IMG/VR virus record: IMGVR_UViG_3300037261_000033
Location: 28,203-92,202 of that record
Reading direction: 5' to 3' (one strand)
Origin: a virus
Length of the DNA stretch: 64,000 bases
The notes beneath the pieces are model-generated. The model worked only from the letters and a program-made list of their open reading frames with translations, was not told the origin of the DNA and did not search any database. Position numbers and translations under genes: made by a program. Positions within the stretch are counted from its first letter, which is position 1, and every line of letters begins with the position of its first letter. Shown here one piece after another: positions 8,318 to 16,326 of this stretch.

Positions 8318-8928
8318 GCAGCCTTTCGTAATCGCTGACGTTCGTGCATCCCCTTCATTACGGCCTGCCTTTTTGGTGATCGCGCCATCATTATTTTGCA
8401 CCAACCTTTATGGCCGCGTGGTTTACCGCAAGCACATCCGTTTACCACGCCGGAAATTATTCGCTTAATTTTCATAACCGTGTTGCGATTTATTTTCAGC
8501 GCACGCTCAACTTCGCGGTCGGCGTGACCTTTGCGAATCATGTCTAGTGCTAATGAAACTTTTTTAGGGCGATAAAATCCGAACGGTAATTGACCACGCT
8601 TTGCAATTAACGTCGTCTCGGGCGCTGACGTATCCAGTTGTCCGGTCGCTCGCATATTCCAACGGAATGAATGCTTCGCACGATTTACTGATTCCACGAA
8701 TGCCGCGAACTCTTCTGCGTTACCGCCCGTATCAGGATGAAGTTCCCGATAACGTGTTCGCGCTTCTGAAATAAACTCAGCGTAAATCTCGCGCAGACTG
8801 AATCGGTTCGCGTGCCAAAAACTTTGCTCCTTAACTTTCCGAAACTCGATTCCTAAACTTCGGAGCAATACTGGCACGGATGTCTTGCTATCGCGGAACT
8901 TCCATCGCGACTCGATTATTTCGTTCAT
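8314..8928 (-). CDS. J-domain-like protein with HTH and zinc finger
   Basis: 204 residues in three parts. The first (about 50-85) contains YRELHPDTGG followed by FAAFVESVNRAKH, the HPD signature and helix IV layout of DnaJ J-domains that stimulate Hsp70. The second (about 130-160) reads GHADREVERALKINRNTVMKI, a helix-turn-helix. The third is CACGKPRGHKGWC, a compact Cys/His zinc site. A DNA-binding J-protein could bring host DnaK to a phage replication or regulatory complex. The J-domain call rests on HPD and spacing only. Confidence 0.75.
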   Translation of the reverse strand: MNEIIESRWKFRDSKTSVPVLLRSLGIEFRKVKEQSFWHANRFSLREIYAEFISEARTRYRELHPDTGGNAEEFAAFVESVNRAKHSFRWNMRATGQLDTSAPETTLIAKRGQLPFGFYRPKKVSLALDMIRKGHADREVERALKINRNTVMKIKRIISGVVNGCACGKPRGHKGWCKIMMARSPKRQAVMKGMHERQRLRKAA

Positions 8929-9098
8929 CCAGTTCCTTCTTCGTCATCATTATCGTTCGCGGCTTTTTCGATGGCGTAAATCTTTAAGTGCAAAACTCCA
9001 ATCGCGCCAGCGACGCTCAGGTTAAATTCCTTCTCGTATCGCGCCACGAGATTGTCCAGTTCTCCGGCGAATGCGGTAATCTGTTCCTTATCGGTCAT
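8925..9098 (-). CDS. Hypothetical protein, 57 aa
   Basis: Start MTDKEQITAF at 9098 is set by an ATGA overlap with the upstream gene. Helical with an acidic tail (NDNDDEEGTG). No family recognised. Confidence 0.66.
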   Translation of the reverse strand: MTDKEQITAFAGELDNLVARYEKEFNLSVAGAIGVLHLKIYAIEKAANDNDDEEGTG

Positions 9099-9298
9099 GC
9101 TTGTTCGCGCCACTCTTCGCCGTCTTTGTCCGGCTTGAATGAGCAGCAACTTTCCGTTCCAAGAAGTATCGTCGCCGACTCGAAGATTGTTTTTTCACCT
9201 TCACTCCAAACATGGTCATGATCCGCTAGCGCGCTTCCGAGCGTATCGAGCGCGCCCTGCACGATGCCCGCGTCAATCTCGTTAAGCGTGATTGTCAT
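9095..9298 (-). CDS. Hypothetical protein, 67 aa
   Basis: Start MTITLNEIDAG at 9298 by ATGA overlap. Amphipathic helices around ALDTLGSALADHDHVW, two adjacent cysteines (ESCCSF). Unknown family. Confidence 0.66.
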   Translation of the reverse strand: MTITLNEIDAGIVQGALDTLGSALADHDHVWSEGEKTIFESATILLGTESCCSFKPDKDGEEWREQA

Positions 9299-9570
9299 TT
9301 TATCCCCGGAAAATCTCCGCAGTCGTAATCTAACAACTTTAGGAATACGTGCCACTCGCATCCTTTCGTATCCTCTGGCGGGACGTTACCGCGCTTGTGA
9401 TAAAACGATGCCGTCACTGTTCCGTCCGCGTGAACGTGATGCAGTCCGATGCCGGTGATTCTTCCACACTGGCATTTTATTAACGGCTTCGCGTTTGAGC
9501 CGTCTTGATTCTTGGTTGGAATCCAGCATGGCGCGGGACTATTCCATGTTCCTTTTGGAATCTCCGTCAT
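9295..9570 (-). CDS. Hypothetical protein with CxC motif, 91 aa
   Basis: Contains IKCQCGRITGIGLHHVH and further single cysteines, suggesting a small metal-binding beta protein. Sits in the operon just downstream of the minor head protein gene, with which it overlaps by four bases. Confidence 0.7.
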   Translation of the reverse strand: MTEIPKGTWNSPAPCWIPTKNQDGSNAKPLIKCQCGRITGIGLHHVHADGTVTASFYHKRGNVPPEDTKGCEWHVFLKLLDYDCGDFPGIK

Positions 9571-10445
9571 GCGCTCGCCTCCATCGCCGCTAATTCTTTG
9601 AAGCTATAGGTAATCGGCACGACTACGCACCGGCAGTTAAAGTGCGCGATTCCACCGGGGAACGGAAGGTTGTGGCCCTCGGGGATGTAGTCGCTGTCTT
9701 TGTCGCCGGTCTCTGGTAATCTCCAAATCTTGCCGTTGAGTTCACGGCACACTTCACAAGTTTTAGTATCCTCCAAAGTCGCGATCCACTCGACCGCCCT
9801 AACAACATCACGATTATTTAGATAACTCGCGAGTTTGCTTTCGTTGGCTACACTCATCACGCCAGTTCTCACCAGCGCCTCTGCTTGATAGCGCGGCGCG
9901 TTCATAACTCCGTCCGTGAATCCGTTCGCCTTCGTCCCGCGCACCCGCCTCACTAGTTCATCGACGCCCTCGCCGCGATACTGCCCCTGCCGCATTTGTT
10001 GCGCGAATTTGTTCCGTAACGACGTGGCCTGACTCGCCCACCACTTCGCTTGAATATGTCCCTCGATTACGGTCTTGCCCGCGATGTATTCAATCTGCTC
10101 TTTCGTCATCCCGACGCTCATCAACTCTACGCGCACGACCGCGTTTACGCCCTCGATTGTTTTCCGTGCGATAGCGATGGCAACTTCTTTGAGCGCCGGG
10201 GTGAAGCTGACTGCGATGTTATCGTAAGCAGTGTTAATCGTCGCCCGCGTCTGCGCCAGTAACGCTTGGAGTCGCGCGAGTGATAAATCTGATTTACCCG
10301 CCGCCCGGCTTAGATCGTCGATCAGGTCTGATTCGAGTGTGTTGAGATCGCTTAGGATTTGTTCGCGCAGGCTCGCTTCCACTCTCAAGAGTTGTACTGT
10401 CTGGCTCGTCACCTTATCTGCAATACGCGTGCTGACGTTCGGCAT
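9567..10445 (-). CDS. Minor head protein (SPP1 gp7 / Mu gpF family)
   Basis: 292 residues. The C-terminal module reads ATLEDTKTCEVCRELNGKIW followed by HFNCRC, the cysteine/histidine signature of MuF-type head morphogenesis proteins. The N-terminal two thirds are helical, as expected for a portal-associated protein. In other phages these proteins bind the portal inside the procapsid and may enter the host with DNA. Encoded downstream of the portal gene with three small genes between them. Confidence 0.9.
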   Translation of the reverse strand: MPNVSTRIADKVTSQTVQLLRVEASLREQILSDLNTLESDLIDDLSRAAGKSDLSLARLQALLAQTRATINTAYDNIAVSFTPALKEVAIAIARKTIEGVNAVVRVELMSVGMTKEQIEYIAGKTVIEGHIQAKWWASQATSLRNKFAQQMRQGQYRGEGVDELVRRVRGTKANGFTDGVMNAPRYQAEALVRTGVMSVANESKLASYLNNRDVVRAVEWIATLEDTKTCEVCRELNGKIWRLPETGDKDSDYIPEGHNLPFPGGIAHFNCRCVVVPITYSFKELAAMEASA

Positions 10446-10446
10446 A

Positions 10447-10668
10447 TTAATCTGTTGTCCAACACGTCCATCCCTTGTCTATATCGAGCGATTCACCTAG
10501 TAACCGTTCAACGGCCTCGCGCCCATCCGCTGAGTTGTGAATTATTAGCGGCCCGGCCGCAAACTCGACGCCCGTTTCCTCATTCCGATAATCGACTCGC
10601 GGCGCACACCAACAGTAAACGTCGCTGATGTGCTTCCGTTCGTCGTTATTTGGTTCGACGTTGACCAA
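10447..10668 (-). CDS. Small conserved phage protein, 73 aa
   Basis: Contains PNNDERKHISDVYCWCAP and LIIHNSADGREAVE. This CWC-P ... HNS-DGRE pattern is familiar from small proteins of many phages, but no function is known to me. One base separates it from the minor head gene. Confidence 0.78.
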   Translation of the reverse strand: MVNVEPNNDERKHISDVYCWCAPRVDYRNEETGVEFAAGPLIIHNSADGREAVERLLGESLDIDKGWTCWTTD

Positions 10669-10671
10669 GCG

Positions 10672-10839
10672 TTAACAGTTTTGGCAAACGCTCTTCGCTT
10701 CTGCCGCGTGATCTGCCATCGCTTTCACCATCCCCGGATGTCTCCACGCTGGCGCTTGCGCTTTTGCATTCGCGTCAGCCTCTTCCGTTCCCGCCGTGCC
10801 GACCACTTTTACTACTTTACTTTTTTTCGCGGTAGTCAT
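10672..10839 (-). CDS. Small lysine-rich protein, 55 aa
   Basis: Begins MTTAKKSKVVKVV and ends AKSVCQNC. Fills the space between the 73-aa and 58-aa genes, with three bases to the next start, so it fits the gap-free operon. Unknown; the basic N-terminus and terminal CxxC are the only features. Confidence 0.6.
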   Translation of the reverse strand: MTTAKKSKVVKVVGTAGTEEADANAKAQAPAWRHPGMVKAMADHAAEAKSVCQNC

Positions 10840-10844
10840 TTGGG

Positions 10845-11021
10845 TTAAACATGCCCCTTGTGGATGTCGATTCCCTTCGATGGAGAGGGGGACGACGCCG
10901 GGCCGGGTGTTCCGCCGCCTGCCTTCAACTTGCGACTAGCGCCTTTAGCTCCGAATACTTTCTTCGGCGCCGTCGGCGCTGTGAATGCTTTTGCCTTACC
11001 TACCTTTTTTGTGAATGCCAT
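10845..11021 (-). CDS. Small basic Ala/Pro-rich protein, 58 aa
   Basis: Reads MAFTKKVGKAKAFTAPT at the N-terminus and is low complexity (A, P, G, K) throughout. Lies directly downstream of the portal gene. Could be a head-associated or DNA-condensing peptide; no homologue recognised. Confidence 0.58.
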   Translation of the reverse strand: MAFTKKVGKAKAFTAPTAPKKVFGAKGASRKLKAGGGTPGPASSPSPSKGIDIHKGHV

Positions 11022-11036
11022 AACCGCCTATCCTCC

Positions 11037-12596
11037 TTATTGATTTTGCTGCTGCTGTTGACCGCCTTGTGATTGTTGTGCTGGCGGATGCGCCGCCGCG
11101 TCTACTGCCGCTTGCATTTTCATCTGCGCTAAGCGCACGGGATCATTTTCAATTGCAGCGACTTCCTCATCTTGCTCGCGCTCGGTTGAAATGATACCAC
11201 CTTTTTGTAGCTTGGAAAAGAACGTATCGAAGCTGATGCCGCCGCCCATGTAGAGTGTCCAGAGCGCCGTCACCATCGGACTATCCAAGATCATCTCGAC
11301 GTATTCGGTGTTCAGTTCAGTCTTAATGTCGTCGCTCAAATCTTCTGGCCGCTCAACGCTTCTATCCATCCACCATCCTACCCATTGCAGGATGTCTGAC
11401 AGGCTTTGCGTACAAGCGATGGTCGCTGACATTAGCGCACTATGATCGCCGCTTTGCCGCGCCAACACGGTCTGAAACGCTTCCGGGTTTCCGCCGCCGC
11501 GACTTACTTGCTTGTCTAACATGCGAGCGCCAAGCGCGGCCATCTGCGCTTCCTCGTTTGCCATGTCATCAACGAGCGGTTTTAATTTGTTAGCGTCGTA
11601 AGCGAGAAAATATGCTTTCGCGTCCGCCTTGGGCGTTACTATCGACTTGTTCGTTCCGAGATAAAGTTCGTTTTGTTTTAAGTCTTCGAAGCCGCAGAAG
11701 ATTGGTGTCGGAACTCCGGCGACGTGAAGCGCGTTCTTCAAATCCGCGCTTGTCCGGTAATGACTGAGGTTGATGTCCGCGATTGATTCCAACGGTACTT
11801 CCGTCACGTCCAAGTCGTTCACTTCCGGCCCGTGCACCACGAAGGGTATTCGTGTCAATGATTGCACGCCGCGCATCGGTAGAAACTCGTCAATGATGCG
11901 CCATTCGGGTGATAGCGTCGGCTGCTTTGTTCCGTTGCCTTTCCCCTTCACGACCGGCTGACCTTTCCGACGTTTCACTCTGACGCGGACATACGGCAAG
12001 CCTGCGTCGTCGTTGATCAGTTCGTATTCCCGTAGCTGCTCATATTCGGCGTAGTCGTATGCGTCCGGCGCGTCTATTTTCACGCCGTCCTCTGGAATGA
12101 ACTCGTTGCTCGTTTCCTTGAATACGATCAATGCCAGAACTGTCGCGTGGTTTATCCGGCGATATTGCCAGTTGAGGATTTCTTCTGCCTCGTAGGTGAG
12201 CAGGTAAGCGCGATCCTCTTCTTTGTGCCAGTCGATCACCGTCCCGCGCTTCCCGACCGACATTACGCTTCTGACTACTTCTTTGCTTACGTCGTAGAAA
12301 CTCTTACCCGTCATAGTCGCGTCACGCAGGAACTCAGACATTGTGTCCGGCGTCACTACTTCCGGGTCGTTCCTGAAAATAAGTCCAACGAACGCCTGCA
12401 ATGTCCGTTTCAGCGCGTTGAAAAATACCGCGCGCATGATGTAACTGAAATACTCCGGCCCGCTCTGAACTCCGAGCGGTGGAAGGTATTTTACGCCGCG
12501 CTTTTTAATTTGTCGCGAGCCCGCGATACAGTCGCGAACCATCGTCCACGCATCAATACACGCTTCGTGAGAAGGGTGGCAAGAATCATCGGCCAT
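11037..12596 (-). CDS. Portal protein (DUF4055-like)
   Basis: 519 residues. The N-terminus (AWTMVRDCIAGSRQIKKRG ... YLPPL) and the overall layout match the DUF4055 portal family: dodecameric ring through which DNA enters and leaves the capsid. The C-terminal tail is acidic, then Gln-rich (GGQQQQQNQ). A tRNA-Ser lies 47 bases upstream. The large terminase is more than 13 kb away, an unusually wide separation. Confidence 0.85.
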   Translation of the reverse strand: MADDSCHPSHEACIDAWTMVRDCIAGSRQIKKRGVKYLPPLGVQSGPEYFSYIMRAVFFNALKRTLQAFVGLIFRNDPEVVTPDTMSEFLRDATMTGKSFYDVSKEVVRSVMSVGKRGTVIDWHKEEDRAYLLTYEAEEILNWQYRRINHATVLALIVFKETSNEFIPEDGVKIDAPDAYDYAEYEQLREYELINDDAGLPYVRVRVKRRKGQPVVKGKGNGTKQPTLSPEWRIIDEFLPMRGVQSLTRIPFVVHGPEVNDLDVTEVPLESIADINLSHYRTSADLKNALHVAGVPTPIFCGFEDLKQNELYLGTNKSIVTPKADAKAYFLAYDANKLKPLVDDMANEEAQMAALGARMLDKQVSRGGGNPEAFQTVLARQSGDHSALMSATIACTQSLSDILQWVGWWMDRSVERPEDLSDDIKTELNTEYVEMILDSPMVTALWTLYMGGGISFDTFFSKLQKGGIISTEREQDEEVAAIENDPVRLAQMKMQAAVDAAAHPPAQQSQGGQQQQQNQ

Positions 12597-12643
12597 TCCG
12601 ACCTATCTAAACGGCGGAACGGTTTCTTGCAATTCCTTTTATT

Positions 12644-12730
12644 CGGATGGGGTAGGATTCGAACCTACGGCGCGTTACCGCGCGTCAGTTTTCGGGACTG
12701 TTGCGATAAACCGGACTCCGCCACCCATCC
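12644..12730 (-). tRNA. tRNA-Ser (CGA)
   Basis: 87-nt cloverleaf with acceptor GGATGGG pairing with CCCATCC, G discriminator, long class II variable arm (CGCGC / GCGCG) and T-arm GTAGG-TTCGAAT-CCTAC. The anticodon loop is CCCGAAA with anticodon CGA, so it reads UCG. Position 33 is C instead of the near-universal U, and the outer anticodon pair is a mismatch. No CCA is encoded. Upstream bases 12731-12839 hold no convincing gene. Confidence 0.8.
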
Positions 12731-12839
12731 TTATTTGTAGCGGCCCCGGCGCTGTAATACCATCGAGACCGTAAGGGAAAGCCCTCTCTGTCTCTCAGTG
12801 CGCACAAATTATTACAACCGCCAAGGCCGCGTCCGAAAC

Positions 12840-13040
12840 TTACGGTGCGTTTTCGTTAGAGCTAATGCTTTTTACGAAGGCTGCGGCTGTTTGTGTGTCC
12901 GCGAATGGATCGATTCCGAGGGGCTGGTTACACTATACGCCATCACGACCTGCGTAGGCAGCGCCGAATTTCCCGCGCTTGCCATTGTAGTCGGCGACAA
13001 TGAAGCCTTTACCGTACTTTTCGATTGCGAAGTGTTCCAT
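12840..13040 (-). pseudogene. Small gene interrupted by an in-frame TAG
   Basis: ATG at 13040 directly follows the TAA of the upstream gene, as in a normal operon. 35 codons (MEHFAIEKYGKGF ... AYAGRDGV) run to TAG at 12933-12935; the same frame then continues 30 codons (CNQPLGIDPFADTQT ...) to TAA. The part beyond TAG has normal protein-like composition. Either a single nonsense change in a 66-residue protein, a sequencing error, or readthrough. Function unknown. Confidence 0.55.
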
Positions 13041-13292
13041 TTATTTCCCTTCCCTCACCGTTACGCGCTTACCGGAAACTGGATCGATAAAGACGATTGC
13101 CTTTTCAGACATAGCCATGTTCACGCAGGTTACGCAGCGCGGACTCTCCGGTGTCGCGCCGCTTCGCCATGTCAGCCGCGCTCTATTATTACAAATCGCC
13201 GCCGCTCGCACCCTGCCCTCATCTCGATTGATGACGCATAGGTGTGCGTCACGATCTTGGTCGCTCAAGAGCCATTGCATTTCCGCGTTCAT
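13041..13292 (-). CDS. Hypothetical Cys-containing protein, 83 aa
   Basis: Start MNAEMQWLLSDQDRD at 13292 by ATGA overlap. Cysteines in AAICNN and RCVTCVN could form a zinc site. The C-terminus is a short beta hairpin (KAIVFIDPVSGKRVTV). Family not recognised. Confidence 0.66.
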   Translation of the reverse strand: MNAEMQWLLSDQDRDAHLCVINRDEGRVRAAAICNNRARLTWRSGATPESPRCVTCVNMAMSEKAIVFIDPVSGKRVTVREGK

Positions 13293-13552
13293 CGCGCAGC
13301 GCCTTTCGACAAATGATAACCAGCGCAGAACGGACATGGGTAAATATGAAGCTGCTCCGCTCTCCCATGCCGCCCTCTTCGTCGCATTGCTAGATTAAAA
13401 ACTGTGCGCGCTTCTTTCTTATCCGCGTAGCGTTTTTTGCCCGTGCACATCCGCTCCCGGCGCGCTTCGTCTGCGTCCGTAGCGTCCTGTAATGGCGGGT
13501 ATTCGTTCATGCCGGTAGAACTTGATCTAGCTGGTAGCGCTTGCGCAGCCAT
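13289..13552 (-). CDS. Small zinc-binding protein, 87 aa
   Basis: Start MAAQALPARS at 13552 shares one base with the TAA of the lipoprotein gene; MNEYPPLQ at 13510 is an alternative. The core MCTGKKRYADKKEA ... YPCPFCAGYHLSK is a widespread small phage/bacterial pattern (C-GK-Y ... C--C--H) that probably binds zinc. Function unknown. Confidence 0.72.
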   Translation of the reverse strand: MAAQALPARSSSTGMNEYPPLQDATDADEARRERMCTGKKRYADKKEARTVFNLAMRRRGRHGRAEQLHIYPCPFCAGYHLSKGAAR

Positions 13553-14103
13553 TATTTCGGCTGAACGGTCGGTGTCGGTTGCGGTGTAGCGCTCGCATTT
13601 ACTGCTTCGCCCCGCATTGGTGGCGCTGTCTTTCCGGGGCCGGGGTCTTGCCCTGTAGGAACTGGCGTAGAAGCGGCGCGAATATGCCAGCGCACGTTCC
13701 ATCCGTCCGCTTCCCGCGTCGCGATTGGTTCGTAGTCCCCGCTGTTCAACGTTGTCCCCTCAACCGGCAGTCCCTTCGTTACTTCTGCGCCGTCATCCCG
13801 AATGATTTTTCCCCAAGCGTTGCCTTTCTCGTCTGTAAGGAAAAAGCCTTTGCGCGCTATCCGCGCCGCGCGTTCTTGCTCCGTCTCGTACGGATTAATG
13901 ATCTCGGGTATCGGTATCGGCGTCACGCTCGGCGCGATGATAGCGTTGATCGCTTTCTCGATTCGCTCAAGCCGCGCCATAGCGTCCGGCGTTGGTGATA
14001 CGGGTTGTGTCGTTACCGGCGTTGGACTTGGTGCGTTTGATTGTGGCGCTTTGCCGCACGCTACTAAAAGCGCAGCGGCGATGATCATGACTATCGTTTT
14101 CAT
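13552..14103 (-). CDS. Predicted lipoprotein, 183 aa
   Basis: Signal sequence MKTIVMIIAAALLVACGK ends in a lipobox (LVAC), so Cys16 should be lipidated. A Pro/Thr-rich linker follows, then a short predicted coiled coil (MARLERIEKAINAI), a globular middle and another Pro-rich tail. One of about five predicted lipoproteins in the window. Likely anchored in the host envelope late in infection; role unknown. Confidence 0.75.
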   Translation of the reverse strand: MKTIVMIIAAALLVACGKAPQSNAPSPTPVTTQPVSPTPDAMARLERIEKAINAIIAPSVTPIPIPEIINPYETEQERAARIARKGFFLTDEKGNAWGKIIRDDGAEVTKGLPVEGTTLNSGDYEPIATREADGWNVRWHIRAASTPVPTGQDPGPGKTAPPMRGEAVNASATPQPTPTVQPK

Positions 14104-14137
14104 TTTTGTTCCCCCTATAGTTTGCGTGCTTTTCTTC

Positions 14138-14602
14138 CTAAATACACTTCCATGTTGTCCGAGAACGGATATATGAAATCGCTGTTCGACTCATTTTAAA
14201 TCGCTCAGATAACTGTTGAATATTATCGCCTGAATTACGTATTTCCAAAACGTCAGTTGCGTTCAACTTTGCCCTCGCGTGTTCCTCTCCTGACTGATCA
14301 CCTCTGCGGCCCTTAGCTATACAATCTCTTATGTTGTCTAGCTGTGTTCCGAGGAACAAATGCTTCGGATTAACGCAAGGAGGAGTATCGCAGGAATGTA
14401 GCACATTTACCCCCTGCGGAATTTCTCCAAAATGGATAATCCATGATGCCCGATGCGCTTGCATGTTTTTACCATCAACCCTAATTATTCCGTAATCGTT
14501 TACATCTCTACATGCCGTCCAGAGCCAACAATTAGAGAAAGGTTCCGGCGTGAATTTATCACGAAAACGTTCAGGGAATGTTTGAGGCCATCTCTTAGAC
14601 AT
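14138..14602 (-). CDS. HNH homing-type endonuclease
   Basis: 154 residues. The HNH nuclease core is AHRASWIIHFGEIPQG ... VLHSCDTPPCVNPKHLFLGT, with the metal-site His and Asn and two zinc-ligand cysteines. A C-terminal helix-turn-helix (NIQQLSERFKMSRTAISYI) gives DNA recognition. Free-standing HNH enzymes like this spread between phage genomes by cutting alleles lacking them. It sits between a lipoprotein and a hypothetical gene with gaps of 34 and 4 bases. Confidence 0.9.
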   Translation of the reverse strand: MSKRWPQTFPERFRDKFTPEPFSNCWLWTACRDVNDYGIIRVDGKNMQAHRASWIIHFGEIPQGVNVLHSCDTPPCVNPKHLFLGTQLDNIRDCIAKGRRGDQSGEEHARAKLNATDVLEIRNSGDNIQQLSERFKMSRTAISYIRSRTTWKCI

Positions 14603-14606
14603 TTTC

Positions 14607-14942
14607 CTAGTCCGTGGAAATTACTAACTTCGGTTCGCTTTCCGGCAATCTCTTGCCGTCTTTATCTGTGAAAATCAAGATTACCTTTTTCTCTTTCGCG
14701 TCGTGTTCAACGCTCACGATGCAATCCTCGTCCGGCATCGACATCGCTGCGCGGTAGTCGCCCTCGTCCATCTCGATGCGCCCGCCAGATTTGAACACCG
14801 CCGTCCATAGCATTCGTTGCACCTTGTTCAGCACGCGTTTCAACTCCTGATTGTTCTCTCGGAGTATCCGGTTCTGAACCGGGTATGGCATCGACGGCGC
14901 TGGCATTGTCTTGTGCGCCCGGTTTTTGAATTTACTACCCAT
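14607..14942 (-). CDS. Hypothetical protein, 111 aa
   Basis: Basic N-terminus, then a helix (QELKRVLNKVQRMLW) and a beta-rich C-terminus (DCIVSVEHDAKEKKVILIF). No family recognised. Confidence 0.68.
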   Translation of the reverse strand: MGSKFKNRAHKTMPAPSMPYPVQNRILRENNQELKRVLNKVQRMLWTAVFKSGGRIEMDEGDYRAAMSMPDEDCIVSVEHDAKEKKVILIFTDKDGKRLPESEPKLVISTD

Positions 14943-14947
14943 TTCTG

Positions 14948-15277
14948 TTATGCCGCTTTCTTAATACTCATCGGCGCTAAACTGTAAATTGCTACCGGCT
15001 CACCAAATGTACCGTCTGTTTCAAATCTGAGCGCGTATCCGTTCTTTCGGACAATCCTCTCCATTTGAGCAAGAGGGTTAACGACTTCGCAAATGAATCC
15101 GTTCGCATGAATCGCCTCGACTAAACGTCGAAAGTCGCCGCGCCCGCGATGCTGCGATACTATCAAGCAAACTCGGATAGCGTTACCGGTTTTCCAAAGA
15201 TAGCCATTAAACTTATCGCGTGTGAATCCGAACTGCGCGGCGCGCTTCGTGTCTAAGTCGATGATGCCGTCCTTCAT
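14948..15277 (-). CDS. Possible GNAT-like phage protein, 109 aa
   Basis: Start MKDGIIDLDTKR at 15277 shares one base with the upstream TAA. The stretch IVSQHRGRGDFRRLVEAI, followed by an NG-hydrophobic strand and VRKNGYALR, resembles the acetyl-CoA loop and final strands of small GNAT acetyltransferases. A family of this look is frequent in phages. Catalysis not proven. Confidence 0.68.
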   Translation of the reverse strand: MKDGIIDLDTKRAAQFGFTRDKFNGYLWKTGNAIRVCLIVSQHRGRGDFRRLVEAIHANGFICEVVNPLAQMERIVRKNGYALRFETDGTFGEPVAIYSLAPMSIKKAA

Positions 15278-15468
15278 TACGGTTTCTGAGGTTGGTTCAT
15301 ATCCCAAATGCGAGGCGGGAAAATGTCGATGTTGATTTTCCCCCACGGCGTCGGTAATCCAAACCAAAGCGCCCAAAGGAAAAGAATAGTTAAGACGATT
15401 GACGGAATACAACCGCATCCGCCGAAACAACAGTCGGAACTACAGCTATTAGATTCTGATTCGCTCAT
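15277..15468 (-). CDS. Small Cys-rich membrane protein, 63 aa
   Basis: N-terminal SCSSDCCFGGCGC cluster followed by one transmembrane segment (IPSIVLTILFLWALWFGL) and a short periplasmic or cytosolic tail. Unknown function. Confidence 0.65.
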   Translation of the reverse strand: MSESESNSCSSDCCFGGCGCIPSIVLTILFLWALWFGLPTPWGKINIDIFPPRIWDMNQPQKP

Positions 15469-15692
15469 AATCCGTCTCCCGGTCGCGGTTTATTGTTGTG
15501 GCGCGCCAGCATATCGAGCACGTCGATCTTCACCGCTTCCAATGCTCCTACTACGCCGAACACGGTAAGCTTGTCGCTCTCGTTTATGTAGCGCCTCACG
15601 ACCGCGTGTAATTCGTAATAAACCATTTCCGCTTCTGCTCCCGAATCGCTCACGACTTCCCTTGTTTCTCTTGGCATTTCGGGCGGCGTCAT
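15465..15692 (-). CDS. Hypothetical protein, 75 aa
   Basis: Helical central region (AEAEMVYYELHAVVRRYI ... VGALEAVKIDVLDML). ATGA overlaps at both ends. Family not recognised. Confidence 0.66.
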   Translation of the reverse strand: MTPPEMPRETREVVSDSGAEAEMVYYELHAVVRRYINESDKLTVFGVVGALEAVKIDVLDMLARHNNKPRPGDGL

Positions 15693-15976
15693 TCCATTGC
15701 GTTCCCGACGTAATCTTTGGGAATGTGTCCCCGCGTGTGGCCGACTACATAGAATGGAGCGCCGTTCCTTCCGCCTCTTACCTCAACCCATTTGTAGTGC
15801 ATCTTGCTCAAGCCAGTTTCGAATAAGGCGTTTGTCCGGGCCAAACCTACGTCATCGCATCTACCCGTTATCTCTCCAATGACCTCAATATGGTCACGGA
15901 ACTCCGACCGAACCATCAGCGCAACAATGAGAATCACCGTAACGGTGGCGATGACTTGAAGAGTTGTTGTTTTCAT
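15689..15976 (-). CDS. Membrane-anchored hypothetical protein, 95 aa
   Basis: Start MKTTTLQVIA at 15976, with AGTAGGGAA just upstream as ribosome binding site; a TTG at 15988 is less likely. One N-terminal transmembrane helix (VIATVTVILIVALMV), remainder soluble and outside the membrane if N-in. Confidence 0.66.
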   Translation of the reverse strand: MKTTTLQVIATVTVILIVALMVRSEFRDHIEVIGEITGRCDDVGLARTNALFETGLSKMHYKWVEVRGGRNGAPFYVVGHTRGHIPKDYVGNAME

Positions 15977-15984
15977 TTCCCTAC

Positions 15985-16326
15985 TCAACCCTCCGCCTCA
16001 TCCTTGGAATTGGAAAGCTCTTTCTCTAGCGCGTATTCGGCTAATTGCGCTACGCAAATCTGCTCCGTGCTGCAATTCTCGCAGATCGTAATTGCGTGGG
16101 CATGATTCATCAGGTTTTCAGTCATTTCCTCGTCTGGCCCCATAACTGATGCGAGCCGTCCGTTACCGCCAAGCATCATTGCCAGTCCGTTCTGTCGTTG
16201 GAGCGCAGGAAGGTCGAGCATGTGCCGATTGATTGTGACGCGATAAAACAACGGTACTCGCGCCTCGCCGATTTTCTTTTTGCAATGCGCGCATATCGCC
16301 GCCGCTCTTAGCTCTGCTTCTTTCAT
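15985..16326 (-). CDS. Zinc-ribbon protein, 113 aa
   Basis: CAHCKKK near the N-terminus and CENC near the C-terminus form a likely four-cysteine zinc site around a helical middle. ATGA overlap with the resolvase-like gene upstream. Confidence 0.72.
   Translation of the reverse strand: MKEAELRAAAICAHCKKKIGEARVPLFYRVTINRHMLDLPALQRQNGLAMMLGGNGRLASVMGPDEEMTENLMNHAHAITICENCSTEQICVAQLAEYALEKELSNSKDEAEG

Noticed and set aside
12731-12839. Promoter or riboswitch upstream of tRNA-Ser
   Set aside because: Only weak -35/-10 look-alikes and no convincing structured element could be recognised.
12933-12935. Genome-wide recoding of TAG
   Set aside because: Several genes clearly end at TAG directly before the next start, and no other long gene has an internal TAG.
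13289-13702. 137-codon version of the zinc protein
   Set aside because: Runs 150 bases into the lipoprotein gene; the ATG at 13552 is coupled to its stop.
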